Shown here: positions 17,073-25,493 of the stretch, piece after piece
How positions within the stretch are numbered: position 1 is the stretch's first letter
How the letters are laid out: every line of letters begins with the position of its first letter
Assembly (NCBI RefSeq): GCF_001807265.1
Contig: NZ_KV788402.1
Coordinates: 22,392-86,391, forward strand
DNA length: 64,000 nt
From: Corynebacterium sp. HMSC05H05
Lineage (GTDB): Bacteria; Actinomycetota; Actinomycetes; Mycobacteriales; Mycobacteriaceae
Direction of reading: 5' to 3'
Made by a program: the position numbers and the translations under genes
Notes under the pieces: model-generated
The model's database searches: none
Seen by the model: only the letters and a program-made list of their open reading frames with translations
Told to the model about the DNA's origin: nothing

Positions 17073-18176
17073 TTGCACCCCAACATTCTCAACCGGTCGC
17101 TTGCCAATGTGAACGTCATCTACCTCGGCGACCAATTCAGTAGCTACACCGCGAGGTTGCTGCACGACCTCGGCGCGAACGTCACCAAGCTAGTTGACGC
17201 GGACTACACCCCGGCGCCGCACGAGGACCACTACCTCGCAGGCATCACGCTCGAGGAGACCGACTCTGTTATCGAGCGCGCGAAAGACCGTGCGAAGGAC
17301 GCGGACATCATCATCAACTCTCCACTTGCCGGAGAGGGCTGGCCAGTGCTTTCCGCAGAGCAGGTTGAGCAGCTCCACGCCGATAACCCGCGCCAGGTGA
17401 TCGCCACGATCACCCCCTACGGCATGACTGGCCCCTGGGCAGGCCGCCCGGCATCCGACCTGACGCTTCTTGCGGCAGGCGGCTTCCTCGGCTCTTGCGG
17501 TTACGACGACGGCGAGGAAGCCGGCATGCCAATGGCCCCCACCGGCGGCCAAGCGAACCACGTGGCTGGCATGCTCACCACAATCGCGATCCTGGCCGAA
17601 CTCACCCAGCTGCAGACCGACGAGCAAGCTGCCGTGGAGCCGCTGGACATCTCGGTGCAGCACGCACTTTCAGTGTCCACGGAGATGGCGATCCCGTACT
17701 GGGATTACACCGACCGCGAAGTGGAACGCCACACCGGCCGCCACGCCATGCCGGTGAAAACCGCGAAGTGGCAGCACAAGGCTGCCGACGGCAAGTACTT
17801 CCTAGCACTCCCGCTCTACGTGGACGACAAGCGCTACGCGGATTTCCGCCAGTGGATGCGTGACGAAGGCTTCGCCGATGTCGTCGAGTCGGACAAGCTC
17901 ACCGAGGACGCGTACCGCAGCCAGAACCAGCCAGAGCTTGTGGAGCAGTTCCGAGAGTTAGTCAACCACCGCAACAGTGGGTGGCTATTCACCGAGGGGC
18001 AGCGCCGGCGTCTCCCCTGGGCTCCTATCAACACTGCCGACGAGTGCATCGACGATTCGCACTTCGCCACGTTCCGCACCTCCATTGAAGAAATCGATGG
18101 ATCGCGACGCGCACGCTCCCCGTTCCTCATCGAGGAAGCGCAAGTGCAAAACCCCCAGTCCGACGAGGAGAAGTGA
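17073..18176 (+). CDS. CaiB/BaiF-like protein lacking the catalytic aspartate
   Basis: A 367-residue protein of the family III CoA-transferase fold, shorter than its neighbour. The TTG at 17073 is preceded by AGGAAGGA. Conserved elements include FSSYTARLLHDLGANVTKLVD, ATITPYGMTGPWAGRPASDLTLLAAGG and a C-terminal RRRLPWAPINTADE. In the position of the catalytic Asp it has N162 (GGQANHVAG against YLDVCAG in the preceding protein). It is therefore probably a non-catalytic partner in a heteromeric transferase, as proposed for two-gene enzymes such as BbsEF. It ends 4 nt before the thiolase-like gene. Confidence 0.85.
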   Translation: MHPNILNRSLANVNVIYLGDQFSSYTARLLHDLGANVTKLVDADYTPAPHEDHYLAGITLEETDSVIERAKDRAKDADIIINSPLAGEGWPVLSAEQVEQLHADNPRQVIATITPYGMTGPWAGRPASDLTLLAAGGFLGSCGYDDGEEAGMPMAPTGGQANHVAGMLTTIAILAELTQLQTDEQAAVEPLDISVQHALSVSTEMAIPYWDYTDREVERHTGRHAMPVKTAKWQHKAADGKYFLALPLYVDDKRYADFRQWMRDEGFADVVESDKLTEDAYRSQNQPELVEQFRELVNHRNSGWLFTEGQRRRLPWAPINTADECIDDSHFATFRTSIEEIDGSRRARSPFLIEEAQVQNPQSDEEK

Positions 18177-18180
18177 TTCC

Positions 18181-19338
18181 ATGAGCCAATTCAACGCTGA
18201 CATCATCGGAGTAGGCCAGACCGAGTACACCCGCGGCACTGAGCGAAGCGAGTCGCAACAGATCATCCACGCGGCCATCGAGGCATGCAAAGACGCGGGC
18301 GTGGACACCAGCGATGTCGACGGCATCGTGATGGCCTGGAACGACATTCCCTCCAACGAGGACTTCATCAACGCGCTCGGCATCACCGACCTCCGCTACC
18401 ACTCCCATGTACACATCGGCGGGGCGTCTGCGGCCGCGGCGGTGGGTCAGGCGGCTGCTGCAGTGTCCTGCGGGATGGCCGAGAACGTACTGGTCACTTT
18501 GGGCTGGAACGCGTACTCGGGCAAGCACAGCTTCAGTTCCGCGGACCAAACCGATTCCGCGATCTACGTCCCGGGGAAAGAGATCCGCCAGAACCTAGAA
18601 ATGCCGCTTGGCATTTTCGCCCCCATGCAGTGGTACAGCTTCCACGCGAACCGGTGGATCCACGAGTACAACATCGACCCCAACGCGATGCGGACCGTCT
18701 CGCTGACCACCCGTAAGCACGCGAACCTGAACCCGAACGCCTACTTCCAATCCCGCAAGCTGACGGAAGAGGATTACGACAACTCGAAGGTCCTGGTCAA
18801 ACCGTTCCACCTCTTCGACATTTCGCTTGAGACGGACGGCGCGGCCGCGGTGCTGGTGTCCAGGAAGGGCAACAGCGACAAAGGCGTCTCCATTCTCGCC
18901 TCTACAGAGGGCCACGCCGACTACCCGGACGACATCCTGGGTCGTCGCGACATCTTGAACATGGGCATCACTAAAGCTGGCCCGCGCGCACTGCAGATCG
19001 CTGGCGTGACTACCGACGACATCGATTTCGCTGAGCTCTACGACTGCTTCACGTTCATCGTGCTGCGTCAGCTGGAAGAGATTGGCTTCTGCGAGCGCGG
19101 CGAGTCGCCCGATTTCGTGGCGGACGGCCGAATCGGCCTCGGCGGCACATTGCCGGTGAACACCCACGGCGGCTTACTTTCCGAGGCGCACGTCGCGGGC
19201 ATGAACCACATCGTTGAGGCGGTTCGACAGCTTCGCGGCGAGTGCGGCGAACGCCAAGTCCAGGACGCAGAGGTCGGTCTGGTGACTGGCTACGGCGATT
19301 TCGGGGACGGATCCGCGGTCGTGCTCGCTCGGAACTAA
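18181..19338 (+). CDS. Thiolase-fold protein (SCP-x/Ltp type) without the nucleophilic cysteine
   Basis: A 385-residue member of the thiolase superfamily. The N-terminus DIIGVGQTEYTRGTERSESQQIIHAAIEACKDAGVDTSDVDGIV is the lipid-transfer (Ltp/SCP-x) type. Where thiolases carry the acyl-accepting Cys in a C-x-S-G loop, this has HIGGASA (residues 79-85). The C-terminal CxG motif is GYGDFGDGSA, also without Cys; the histidine in GGLLSEAHVAG is kept. It probably makes or breaks a C-C bond by an aldol or other cysteine-free mechanism, like Ltp2. GAGGAG precedes the ATG at 18181. Its DUF35 partner is the next gene. Confidence 0.87.
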   Translation: MSQFNADIIGVGQTEYTRGTERSESQQIIHAAIEACKDAGVDTSDVDGIVMAWNDIPSNEDFINALGITDLRYHSHVHIGGASAAAAVGQAAAAVSCGMAENVLVTLGWNAYSGKHSFSSADQTDSAIYVPGKEIRQNLEMPLGIFAPMQWYSFHANRWIHEYNIDPNAMRTVSLTTRKHANLNPNAYFQSRKLTEEDYDNSKVLVKPFHLFDISLETDGAAAVLVSRKGNSDKGVSILASTEGHADYPDDILGRRDILNMGITKAGPRALQIAGVTTDDIDFAELYDCFTFIVLRQLEEIGFCERGESPDFVADGRIGLGGTLPVNTHGGLLSEAHVAGMNHIVEAVRQLRGECGERQVQDAEVGLVTGYGDFGDGSAVVLARN

Positions 19339-19370
19339 AAGACAACAGCGAACTTTGTTGGGAGATTGAA

Positions 19371-19799
19371 ATGGCAGAGAACACTATCGAAGCTAGCAAC
19401 GACGTCTTGATGCCGGGCGCCGCCGACGACCCTCGCTACCAGCAATTCTTCGAAGGGCTGAAGCAGAAGGAAATCCGGGTGCGCCAGTGCACTCAATGCG
19501 AGAGGTGGCAGTGGCCACCGCACGACCGCTGCTTCCAGTGCCAAGGTTCTGATTTTGAGTGGCATCAGATGCCCACGTCGGGTGAGGTGTACTCCTTTTC
19601 CGTGATGTACAGGGCCTTCGACCCGTACCACCAGGACAAACTTCCCTACGGCATTGTGATCGTCCAACTCGGCCCCGTGCATGTCACCGGGCGTTTCGAG
19701 GGGGATCCGGAGGACATCCACTGCGGCATGCCGGTAGAGCTGGTGTGGGACGACCTCGCGGTAGCAGGCCACAGCCCGGTCTTCGCCGCGGCTAATTAG
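19371..19799 (+). CDS. Zn-ribbon OB-fold protein (DUF35)
   Basis: A 142-residue protein with an N-terminal helix, a rubredoxin-like zinc ribbon (C40-T-Q-C43 and C54-F-Q-C57) and a C-terminal OB fold (VYSFSVMYRAFDPYHQDKLPYGIVIVQL...VTGRFEGDPEDIHCGMPVELVW). DUF35 proteins are obligate partners of thiolase-like proteins: BbsA with BbsB in benzylsuccinate degradation, and ChsH2 with Ltp2 in steroid side-chain cleavage. The ATG at 19371 has GGGAG upstream, 32 nt after the thiolase-like gene. Confidence 0.9.
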   Translation: MAENTIEASNDVLMPGAADDPRYQQFFEGLKQKEIRVRQCTQCERWQWPPHDRCFQCQGSDFEWHQMPTSGEVYSFSVMYRAFDPYHQDKLPYGIVIVQLGPVHVTGRFEGDPEDIHCGMPVELVWDDLAVAGHSPVFAAAN

Positions 19800-19839
19800 C
19801 CCTCCGGAGCCCGATTCGCCCGGTAAGCTTCCCTCCGAT

Positions 19840-21510
19840 ATGGACAGGGACCACGGGCAATCCACTACCGCGGCAGCAAGGCGCGTGGCGGTGCGTAACG
19901 AGTTGTACGACACCGTCGCGCGCCTGACTGCTGTTACGGATTCAGCGACTCTAGTGCGGGTCCTTTGCCGAGACGTCCGAAGCGCCTTGCGCTGCGAGTT
20001 GACCTACATCGCCACATCGGACGACGAGGAAGAAAGCATCACTGCGATTACCGCGAGCGGTGAGCCGGCGGTCCGCTTTTCCTCTGTGAGAACAGGACGC
20101 AGCGTCGGTGTTGCTGGCCTGGTGGTCTCCACGGGCCGGATGTTCGCTACTTCCAACTACTGGGGCGACAACGAGTTCAACCACGACCCGGAGATAGATG
20201 CGATCCTGAAAAAGGAGGGTCTCGTCGCATACGCTGCGGCTCCTCTCGTCGCGGACGGGAAGACGATCGGGGCATTGTTAGCCGCCGAGCGCCACGAAAG
20301 AGAGTTCACTCAGTTTGACCTGGAGCTGCTCAGCGAGATTGCGTCGGTGGCGGGGCCCGCGCTGCGCAGGGTTCAAGAAAGCGAAGACACGGAAGAAGAG
20401 TTGCGCAGTCTGCGAAGCTCCACCCGCCGTGCGGAGGCGTTCCGGTCGAGTGTGTTTGACCCCCTCGGAGCCGTCGCCGCGGGTACCGCGTCATCCAAGG
20501 TGCGCGAGCTCATCCTGGACAGCATTTCGACGAGTTTCGGCGTGCACGCGTCCATCGCCAACTCTGATGCCAGCGCCGCCCCGGAGCGGGGATGGCGCTA
20601 CGTCAACGAGATTCCCAACGCAGGAAGAATCGCCCGTTTCTTCCACGTGGAAGCACCCGAGAAGCCCACAGATGGCTGGCTTGCCGCCGCGGCGGAATCG
20701 GCAGCCTTGGTGCTGGGTGTAGTGGGCCAGATGGAGGAATCGCGGGCCGCGGCTGACGAGCGGACCCGTGGCGAGTTGTTGCAGGATTTTCTCGCTGGCC
20801 GTTCTCCCCGCTACTTGGCGGACAGCGCCAGAAAGCTCGATGTTGAGGAAGTGCTCGACGAAGCCGCAGCCCTTGTCATCATCCCCTCGAAGCCCAACCG
20901 TCGAGGTTTGCGTTCCATGGAGGTAATGCGACTGGTCAAGAAGTTTGGTGGGCTCGTCGAAGACCAGGGAACACGGGTTATCTTCCTTATCCCCAACCGT
21001 GAGTTGGAGCAGCGCAGCAAGGCGCTGACCGAAACCTTCCTTGGAGAAACCGGGGACGGTTACGCCGGGCTTTCGGCAGTGGGCACGCCGGCGCGCTACC
21101 CGGAGCTCATCGTGGAGGCCACTTCGCTCGCGGTTGCATCGAAGAATATGGGAGCCCAGGGAGCGGTTGCCAACGCCGCAAGTTTCGGATTCGTCGGCGC
21201 GGCCTTAAGCTCCGACGAAGCGCGAGCGGACATGATCATCCGCAAAGAGATAGAGCCCGTCATCACGTACGACAAGGACCGAGGCACCGACCTCATCGCA
21301 ACCATGCATTGCTATGTGCGCAACAACTTCAACGCTCGTCTCACCGCAGACGAGTTGGTGATCCACCCTAAGACGGTCTCGCAACGGTTGGCACGGATCT
21401 CGGCGCTCCTCGGGCCCGACTGGGCGCAGTATCCGAGGAGTTTGAATGTAGCCAGCGCTTTAGAGATTCTGCGGATTCGGGAGTCACTCGGCGGCTCGAT
21501 CGAAAATTAA
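19840..21510 (+). CDS. GAF domain PucR-family transcriptional regulator
   Basis: A 556-residue regulator. Residues about 20-175 form a GAF sensor domain (LYDTVARLTAVTDSATLVRVLCRDVRSALRCELTYIA ... AYAAAPLVADGKTIGALLAAERHEREFTQFD). The middle is a divergent linker. Residues about 490-545 are the PucR C-terminal helix-turn-helix (YVRNNFNARLTADELVIHPKTVSQRLARISALLGPDW). It is 40 nt after the DUF35 gene and starts directly at an ATG with no ribosome binding site. It likely controls the operon in front of it and the permease behind it through GGATAYA sites; the effector is unknown. Confidence 0.88.
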   Translation: MDRDHGQSTTAAARRVAVRNELYDTVARLTAVTDSATLVRVLCRDVRSALRCELTYIATSDDEEESITAITASGEPAVRFSSVRTGRSVGVAGLVVSTGRMFATSNYWGDNEFNHDPEIDAILKKEGLVAYAAAPLVADGKTIGALLAAERHEREFTQFDLELLSEIASVAGPALRRVQESEDTEEELRSLRSSTRRAEAFRSSVFDPLGAVAAGTASSKVRELILDSISTSFGVHASIANSDASAAPERGWRYVNEIPNAGRIARFFHVEAPEKPTDGWLAAAAESAALVLGVVGQMEESRAAADERTRGELLQDFLAGRSPRYLADSARKLDVEEVLDEAAALVIIPSKPNRRGLRSMEVMRLVKKFGGLVEDQGTRVIFLIPNRELEQRSKALTETFLGETGDGYAGLSAVGTPARYPELIVEATSLAVASKNMGAQGAVANAASFGFVGAALSSDEARADMIIRKEIEPVITYDKDRGTDLIATMHCYVRNNFNARLTADELVIHPKTVSQRLARISALLGPDWAQYPRSLNVASALEILRIRESLGGSIEN

Positions 21511-21539
21511 CGAACCACCCGCCCTCCCCAATACCCTGC

Positions 21540-21596
21540 AGGATATATTTTCGCCTGCAAATGTATCCTGCCGGTTCATAGACCGATGGGATATAA
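21540..21596. promoter_or_regulatory. Three GGATAYA half-sites upstream of the GntP-type permease
   Basis: Half-sites at 21540-21548 (plus, AGGATATAT), 21561-21569 (minus, AGGATACAT) and 21588-21596 (plus, GGGATATAA). The first two are inverted, with matching flanks: TGCAGGATATATTT and, on the minus strand, GGCAGGATACATTT. The permease starts at 21653. The same half-site triplet occurs before the CoA-transferase operon at 15607-15648. Confidence 0.62.
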
Positions 21597-21652
21597 CTCA
21601 CTACTTTCAGGCCAAAGTGGTTCACATCACAACTGTCTGAAGGAAGTCGCTC

Positions 21653-23098
21653 ATGGTCATCCCGTTCATCGGCATCATTTTGTCGCTTTTGTTCCTGATT
21701 GGAATGGCATACAGGGGCCATTCAGTCATCGCCATGGCACCGCTGGCCACGCTCATCGCACTGGCCTTTTCCCGTGAGCCACTCCTCGCTTCCTACACGC
21801 AGATTTTCATGCCGGCAGTTGGCAAGTTCATCAGCAACTACTTCCCGCTTTTCCTAGCCGGAGCCATTTTTGGGCGGTTGATGACAGTCAGCGGCTACGC
21901 CACTGATTTGGCACGCTGGATCCCCCAGCTGTTTAAGAAGCCGAACGTGTTGATGGTGGTCACCCTCGTGACCGCGCTGCTGACCTACGGTGGCGTTTCC
22001 GTTTGGGTGGTTGTGTTTACCGTGGCCCCCATCGCGAGGGCACTCTTCCGCGAAGCAGGAGTTTCGTTCCGCCTGATGCCCGCGGCAGTGGCTCTCGGCG
22101 CTGGAACTTTCGCGGCGACAGCAATGCCTGGATCTCCCCAGATCCTTAACGTGATCCCCACCCGCTACTTCGAAACCACCACATTCGCAGCATCCTTCTT
22201 GGGACTGATTGGCAGCGCAGTCGTCTTCGGGGTCGGCGTTGCGTGGCTAACCTACCGAGCCAAAAAACTCGGCCCAGAGATTGAAATTGCAGACAAGGTC
22301 GAGGCGAAAGAAAACAAGGTCACCGAGATTTCCGGTGAGGGTCCCACTGTCTCCACCGCCCTAGAAAACACTCCGGTTCGCACCGGCTCGCTGACTAAAC
22401 GTGGACTCATCTCCCTCCTTCCGATCCTTGTGGTGATCGGGGTGAATGCTCTGTACGTCTACGCAATAGGCCCGAACGTGGACACCTCGTACTTGGCGGA
22501 GGAGCGCTTCGGCAGCACCTCCCTGCAATCCGTGATCGGCGTCTGGTCTGTCACCTTGGGCCTGTTCGTGGCAGGCCTGCTCATTTTCGCCCTCCGCCCT
22601 TCTATGGCGAAGGAGTACCTGGCGTCGCTCACCGACGGCGCGACCAACGCCGTGCTGCCCGCCTTCACCACCGCTTCCGAAGTTGGCTATGGTGCCGTCG
22701 TTGCATCGCTGGCTGTGTTCGCCGTGATTCGCGACGGTCTTTTCAACGTGAGCGACAACCCTGTCGTCGTCGGCATCATCGCCGCAGCAGGCATCGCCGG
22801 CATCACAGGTTCAGGCTCGGGCGGCGTGTCCATCACCCTTGAGGCGTTCGGCGAGCAGCTGTATCAGCTCGCATTAGCTAACGACGTCAGCCCGGACCTC
22901 CTGCACCGCGTCATCGCGATGGCTTCCGTCTCCTTCGACTCACTGCCGCACAACGGCGCAATTATCACCATGCTGCTGGTCTGCGGCATCACCCACCGTC
23001 AGGGATACAAGGACATCGCCGTGGTGACGATCGGCGGAACGCTCCTCGGCCTTCTCACCGTCGTAGTCCTAGGCACCGTTTTCCCCTTCATGGTGTAG
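21653..23098 (+). CDS. GntP-family-like organic acid permease
   Basis: A 481-residue membrane transporter with about 12 hydrophobic segments and a charged cytoplasmic loop near residues 205-245. Typical GntP/CitMHS-type segments are FPLFLAGAIFGRLMTVSGYATDLARWI, PAAVALGAGTFAATAMPGSPQILNVIPTRYF and GITGSGSGGVSITLEAFGEQ...FDSLPHNGAIITML. GAAGGAAG precedes the ATG. It is presumably the uptake system for the acid used by the 15741-19799 enzymes, since it shares their putative operators. The exact substrate (a hydroxy-, oxo- or dicarboxylate) is open. Confidence 0.87.
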   Translation: MVIPFIGIILSLLFLIGMAYRGHSVIAMAPLATLIALAFSREPLLASYTQIFMPAVGKFISNYFPLFLAGAIFGRLMTVSGYATDLARWIPQLFKKPNVLMVVTLVTALLTYGGVSVWVVVFTVAPIARALFREAGVSFRLMPAAVALGAGTFAATAMPGSPQILNVIPTRYFETTTFAASFLGLIGSAVVFGVGVAWLTYRAKKLGPEIEIADKVEAKENKVTEISGEGPTVSTALENTPVRTGSLTKRGLISLLPILVVIGVNALYVYAIGPNVDTSYLAEERFGSTSLQSVIGVWSVTLGLFVAGLLIFALRPSMAKEYLASLTDGATNAVLPAFTTASEVGYGAVVASLAVFAVIRDGLFNVSDNPVVVGIIAAAGIAGITGSGSGGVSITLEAFGEQLYQLALANDVSPDLLHRVIAMASVSFDSLPHNGAIITMLLVCGITHRQGYKDIAVVTIGGTLLGLLTVVVLGTVFPFMV

Positions 23099-23198
23099 GC
23101 AGGTCGACCTTCGACTGGACCCGCCGCCACGACGCGAACCTCCTCGTCTTCGGTACCGTCGGGACCATCACTATCCGCAATCGCGAAAGGATGGCTCC

Positions 23199-24053
23199 AT
23201 GACAGGCCGCGCTTACAGCCAAATCCCCAACGTTCTCTCAATCGCCGGCACCGACCCGACTGGCGGCGCCGGGATCCAGGCGGACTTGAAGTCGATCGCC
23301 GCCGCGGGAGGCTTCGGCATGTGCGTGGTCACTTCCCTGGTCGCGCAGAACACGCAGGGCGTTCGCGAGATCCACACCCCGCCGCAGGCGTTCCTCGAAG
23401 CGCAGCTCGCCTCCGTCTTCGACGATGTGGAGGTCGACGCGGTGAAGATCGGCATGCTCGGCGATGCGGAAACCACCAAGACCGTCTCCGATTTCCTCAA
23501 GCGCCGTCGCGTGCCCGTCGTAGTCGTGGACCCGGTGATGGTGGCCACCAGCGGCGATCGCTTACTCACCCAGGATGCCGAGGAGGCGCTGCGCCAGTTT
23601 GTGAAGGATCACGCCACCGTGGTCACCCCGAACGTTCCGGAGCTCGCCGTACTCACCCAGAATGAGCCTGCCAAAGATTTCGACACCGCAATAGAGCAGG
23701 GCAAGGAGTACGCCAACGCGACCGGGGTGGCTGTGCTGGTAAAAGGCGGCCACCTTGAATCCGGCGCCGCGTCGAACGCCCTTGTACAGCCGGACGGCGT
23801 GGTCCACGTCGCGGAGGTTCCGCGTGTGGACACCAAGAACACCCATGGCACGGGCTGCTCGCTGTCGTCTGCGCTTGCCACTCGCCTGGCCCTCGGCGAC
23901 CGCTCCCCCGCCGCTGCGAACGACGCAGTGACGTGGACTTCGGAGTGGCTGCACGAGGCGATCGCCCACGCCGATGACCTGAACGTGGGCCAGGGTCACG
24001 GCCCGGTCCATCACTTCCACCGCCTCTACCGCCAGGCTGGCCCCGTTCGTTAG
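23199..24053 (+). CDS. thiD: Hydroxymethylpyrimidine/phosphomethylpyrimidine kinase
   Basis: Thiamine biosynthesis kinase, 284 residues, phosphorylating HMP and HMP-P with ATP. It has VLSIAGTDPTGGAGIQADLKSIAAAGGFGMCVVTSLVAQNT at the N-terminus, DPVMVATSGDRLL near residue 110, VLVKGGH near 180, and the ribokinase-fold anion hole THGTGCSLSSALATRLALG near 215. AAAGGAT precedes the ATG at 23199. I see no TPP riboswitch in the 100-nt upstream interval. It is a single-domain form, not fused to TenA or ThiE. Confidence 0.93.
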   Translation: MTGRAYSQIPNVLSIAGTDPTGGAGIQADLKSIAAAGGFGMCVVTSLVAQNTQGVREIHTPPQAFLEAQLASVFDDVEVDAVKIGMLGDAETTKTVSDFLKRRRVPVVVVDPVMVATSGDRLLTQDAEEALRQFVKDHATVVTPNVPELAVLTQNEPAKDFDTAIEQGKEYANATGVAVLVKGGHLESGAASNALVQPDGVVHVAEVPRVDTKNTHGTGCSLSSALATRLALGDRSPAAANDAVTWTSEWLHEAIAHADDLNVGQGHGPVHHFHRLYRQAGPVR

Positions 24054-24156
24054 GTGCGCGGTCGATCACTGCAGAATTTATGGTCAAATCAGCACGCTTG
24101 CTCATCCTGATCCACAACCATTCCAAACCGGTGGGACAGCCAGTAAGGTTGGGCTC

Positions 24157-24378
24157 ATGAGCGACCCACACAATGAGGACCAAAAGGTTGCCGCTGTCCG
24201 GGCTTCAATGATTATGGCAGGGCAACCGCTGTCGTCCAGCTTAGAACTTGAGGGCCGTCGCATACTCCGTGGAGAGATTACTGCGGACCAGTCAGTATTG
24301 GAGTACTTGGAAGCTCACGGCTTGGGCGATACTCCACGCGCGACCGAGTTGCGCCGCCGAATCTCCGGTGCCGCTTAA
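24157..24378 (+). CDS. VbhA-like antitoxin domain protein
   Basis: A 73-residue protein matching the VbhA-type antitoxins that inhibit Fic AMP-transferases: AVRASMIMAGQPLSS near residues 12-27, then LELEGRRILRGEITADQSVLEYLEAHGL. The family inhibitory motif is (S/T)xxxE(G/N); here it reads S-M-I-M-A-G, so the inhibitory glutamate is replaced by alanine. A TAAGGT -10-like element lies just before the ATG, suggesting a leaderless transcript. The adjacent downstream DNA carries only a fragment that looks like the start of a Fic protein. Confidence 0.65.
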   Translation: MSDPHNEDQKVAAVRASMIMAGQPLSSSLELEGRRILRGEITADQSVLEYLEAHGLGDTPRATELRRRISGAA

Positions 24379-24471
24379 GTGAACCTGCGCTCGCACAAAA
24401 CGCCTGAGAATTACTTCGGTATTCGCGTTTTCCGCCCAATTCAATTTGAGCGATACTCTCGGAAACCGTGA
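24379..24471 (+). pseudogene. Possible remnant of a Fic toxin gene
   Basis: A GTG directly abuts the antitoxin stop codon (TAAGTG) and opens a 30-codon frame containing PENYFGI and FERYSRK, which resemble the N-terminal N-x-x-GI...LERxE segment of Fic proteins that follow VbhA antitoxins. The frame then stops. Another frame (to about 24546) reads HRKLHPGCPWSPE, reminiscent of the HRxLFxxxxxWAGE stretch of Fic. No catalytic HPFxxGNGR motif is present. A deleted and frameshifted toxin is plausible but rests on short matches. Confidence 0.4.
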
Positions 24472-24613
24472 TGCGCTCCGCTCTTCCGAGATATTTCATC
24501 AGATGATGCAACATCGGAAGCTACATCCAGGCTGCCCCTGGTCGCCCGAATAGACGACGAATTGACATAGTCCGCTTAGCAATCGGCCCCCTTTTGATGG
24601 TTTAGTGTGCCCC

Positions 24614-25489
24614 ATGATCACCGTTTACGGAGAAGCGCTCGTCGACCTCGTGCCATCCTCGCCGCACCCGCTCGCGCCGCTCACTCCGGCGCTCGGCGGC
24701 GGCCCGTTTAACGTCGCCCGCGCTCTTGGGCGCATGGGTTCGCAGGTGTCGTTCCAGTCGCGCTTGTCCGCGGATGCGTTCGGGGAGGCGCTTCGCACTT
24801 CGCTTATCGACGTTGGCGTGGACCTTTCCCACTGCCCCATCGGTAGCGAACCCACGTCCTTGGCGGTGGCGTCGCTCGCGGAGAACGGCTCAGCGTCGTA
24901 CACCTTCTACGTCGACGGCACTGCCGATCGTCTCGCGGAACCCGTGCCGGTTTCCGCCGGGTACGCGGTTTTTGGGACGCTGTCGCTGGCACTGGAGCCG
25001 GCGTCGCTGCGCTATGCGGCCGCCGCGCGCGAATCTGCGGATTTGGGCGCGGTGGTGTGCCTGGATCCGAACATCCGCCCCGCCTTCGCGTCTGAAAAAC
25101 ACCGCCTTTTTCTGCGCGGCATGTTGGAGAACGTGACGGTGCTCAAGCTTTCGGACGAGGAGGTGGGCTTCATCGGCGACACCGCCCACGTTCCCGTAGT
25201 AGTGACCACCTTGGGAGGTGAGGGCATCTCGGTGCGCGCGCCGTTCGGCTCCGTCACAGTGCCCTCCATTGAGGTAGAGGTGGCGGACACGATTGGCGCG
25301 GGTGACACCGTGATGGCCGCGCTCGTGCACGAATTCGACCGCCGTGGGCTCGACCGCGAGGGGCTCCTCTCCCTGGGCGAGGAAGAGTGGCGCGAGATTC
25401 TTCAGTTCGCCGTCCGCGCCGCGTCGATCACCGTCTCACGCCCCGGCGCCGACACACCGCACGCCCACGAGTTGGCCGGATCAAGCTAG
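24614..25489 (+). CDS. PfkB family carbohydrate kinase (fructokinase-like)
   Basis: A 291-residue ribokinase-fold sugar kinase. It has GGGPFNVARALGRMG near residue 30 (first PfkB signature), LDPNIRPAF near residue 155 and DTIGAGDTVMAAL near 225, with the catalytic Asp and anion hole of the second signature. Start ATG at 24614 (MITVYGEALVDLVP); a GTG three codons upstream is unlikely. The interval 24472-24613 upstream has no gene beyond the Fic remnant. It ends 5 nt from the convergent glmS stop. Substrate is likely fructose or a related sugar. Confidence 0.87.
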   Translation: MITVYGEALVDLVPSSPHPLAPLTPALGGGPFNVARALGRMGSQVSFQSRLSADAFGEALRTSLIDVGVDLSHCPIGSEPTSLAVASLAENGSASYTFYVDGTADRLAEPVPVSAGYAVFGTLSLALEPASLRYAAAARESADLGAVVCLDPNIRPAFASEKHRLFLRGMLENVTVLKLSDEEVGFIGDTAHVPVVVTTLGGEGISVRAPFGSVTVPSIEVEVADTIGAGDTVMAALVHEFDRRGLDREGLLSLGEEEWREILQFAVRAASITVSRPGADTPHAHELAGSS

Positions 25490-25493
25490 CTGG

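Noticed and set aside
23099..23198. TPP riboswitch before thiD
   Set aside because: The 100-nt interval shows neither the CTGAGA nor the ACCTG-type conserved elements of TPP riboswitches.
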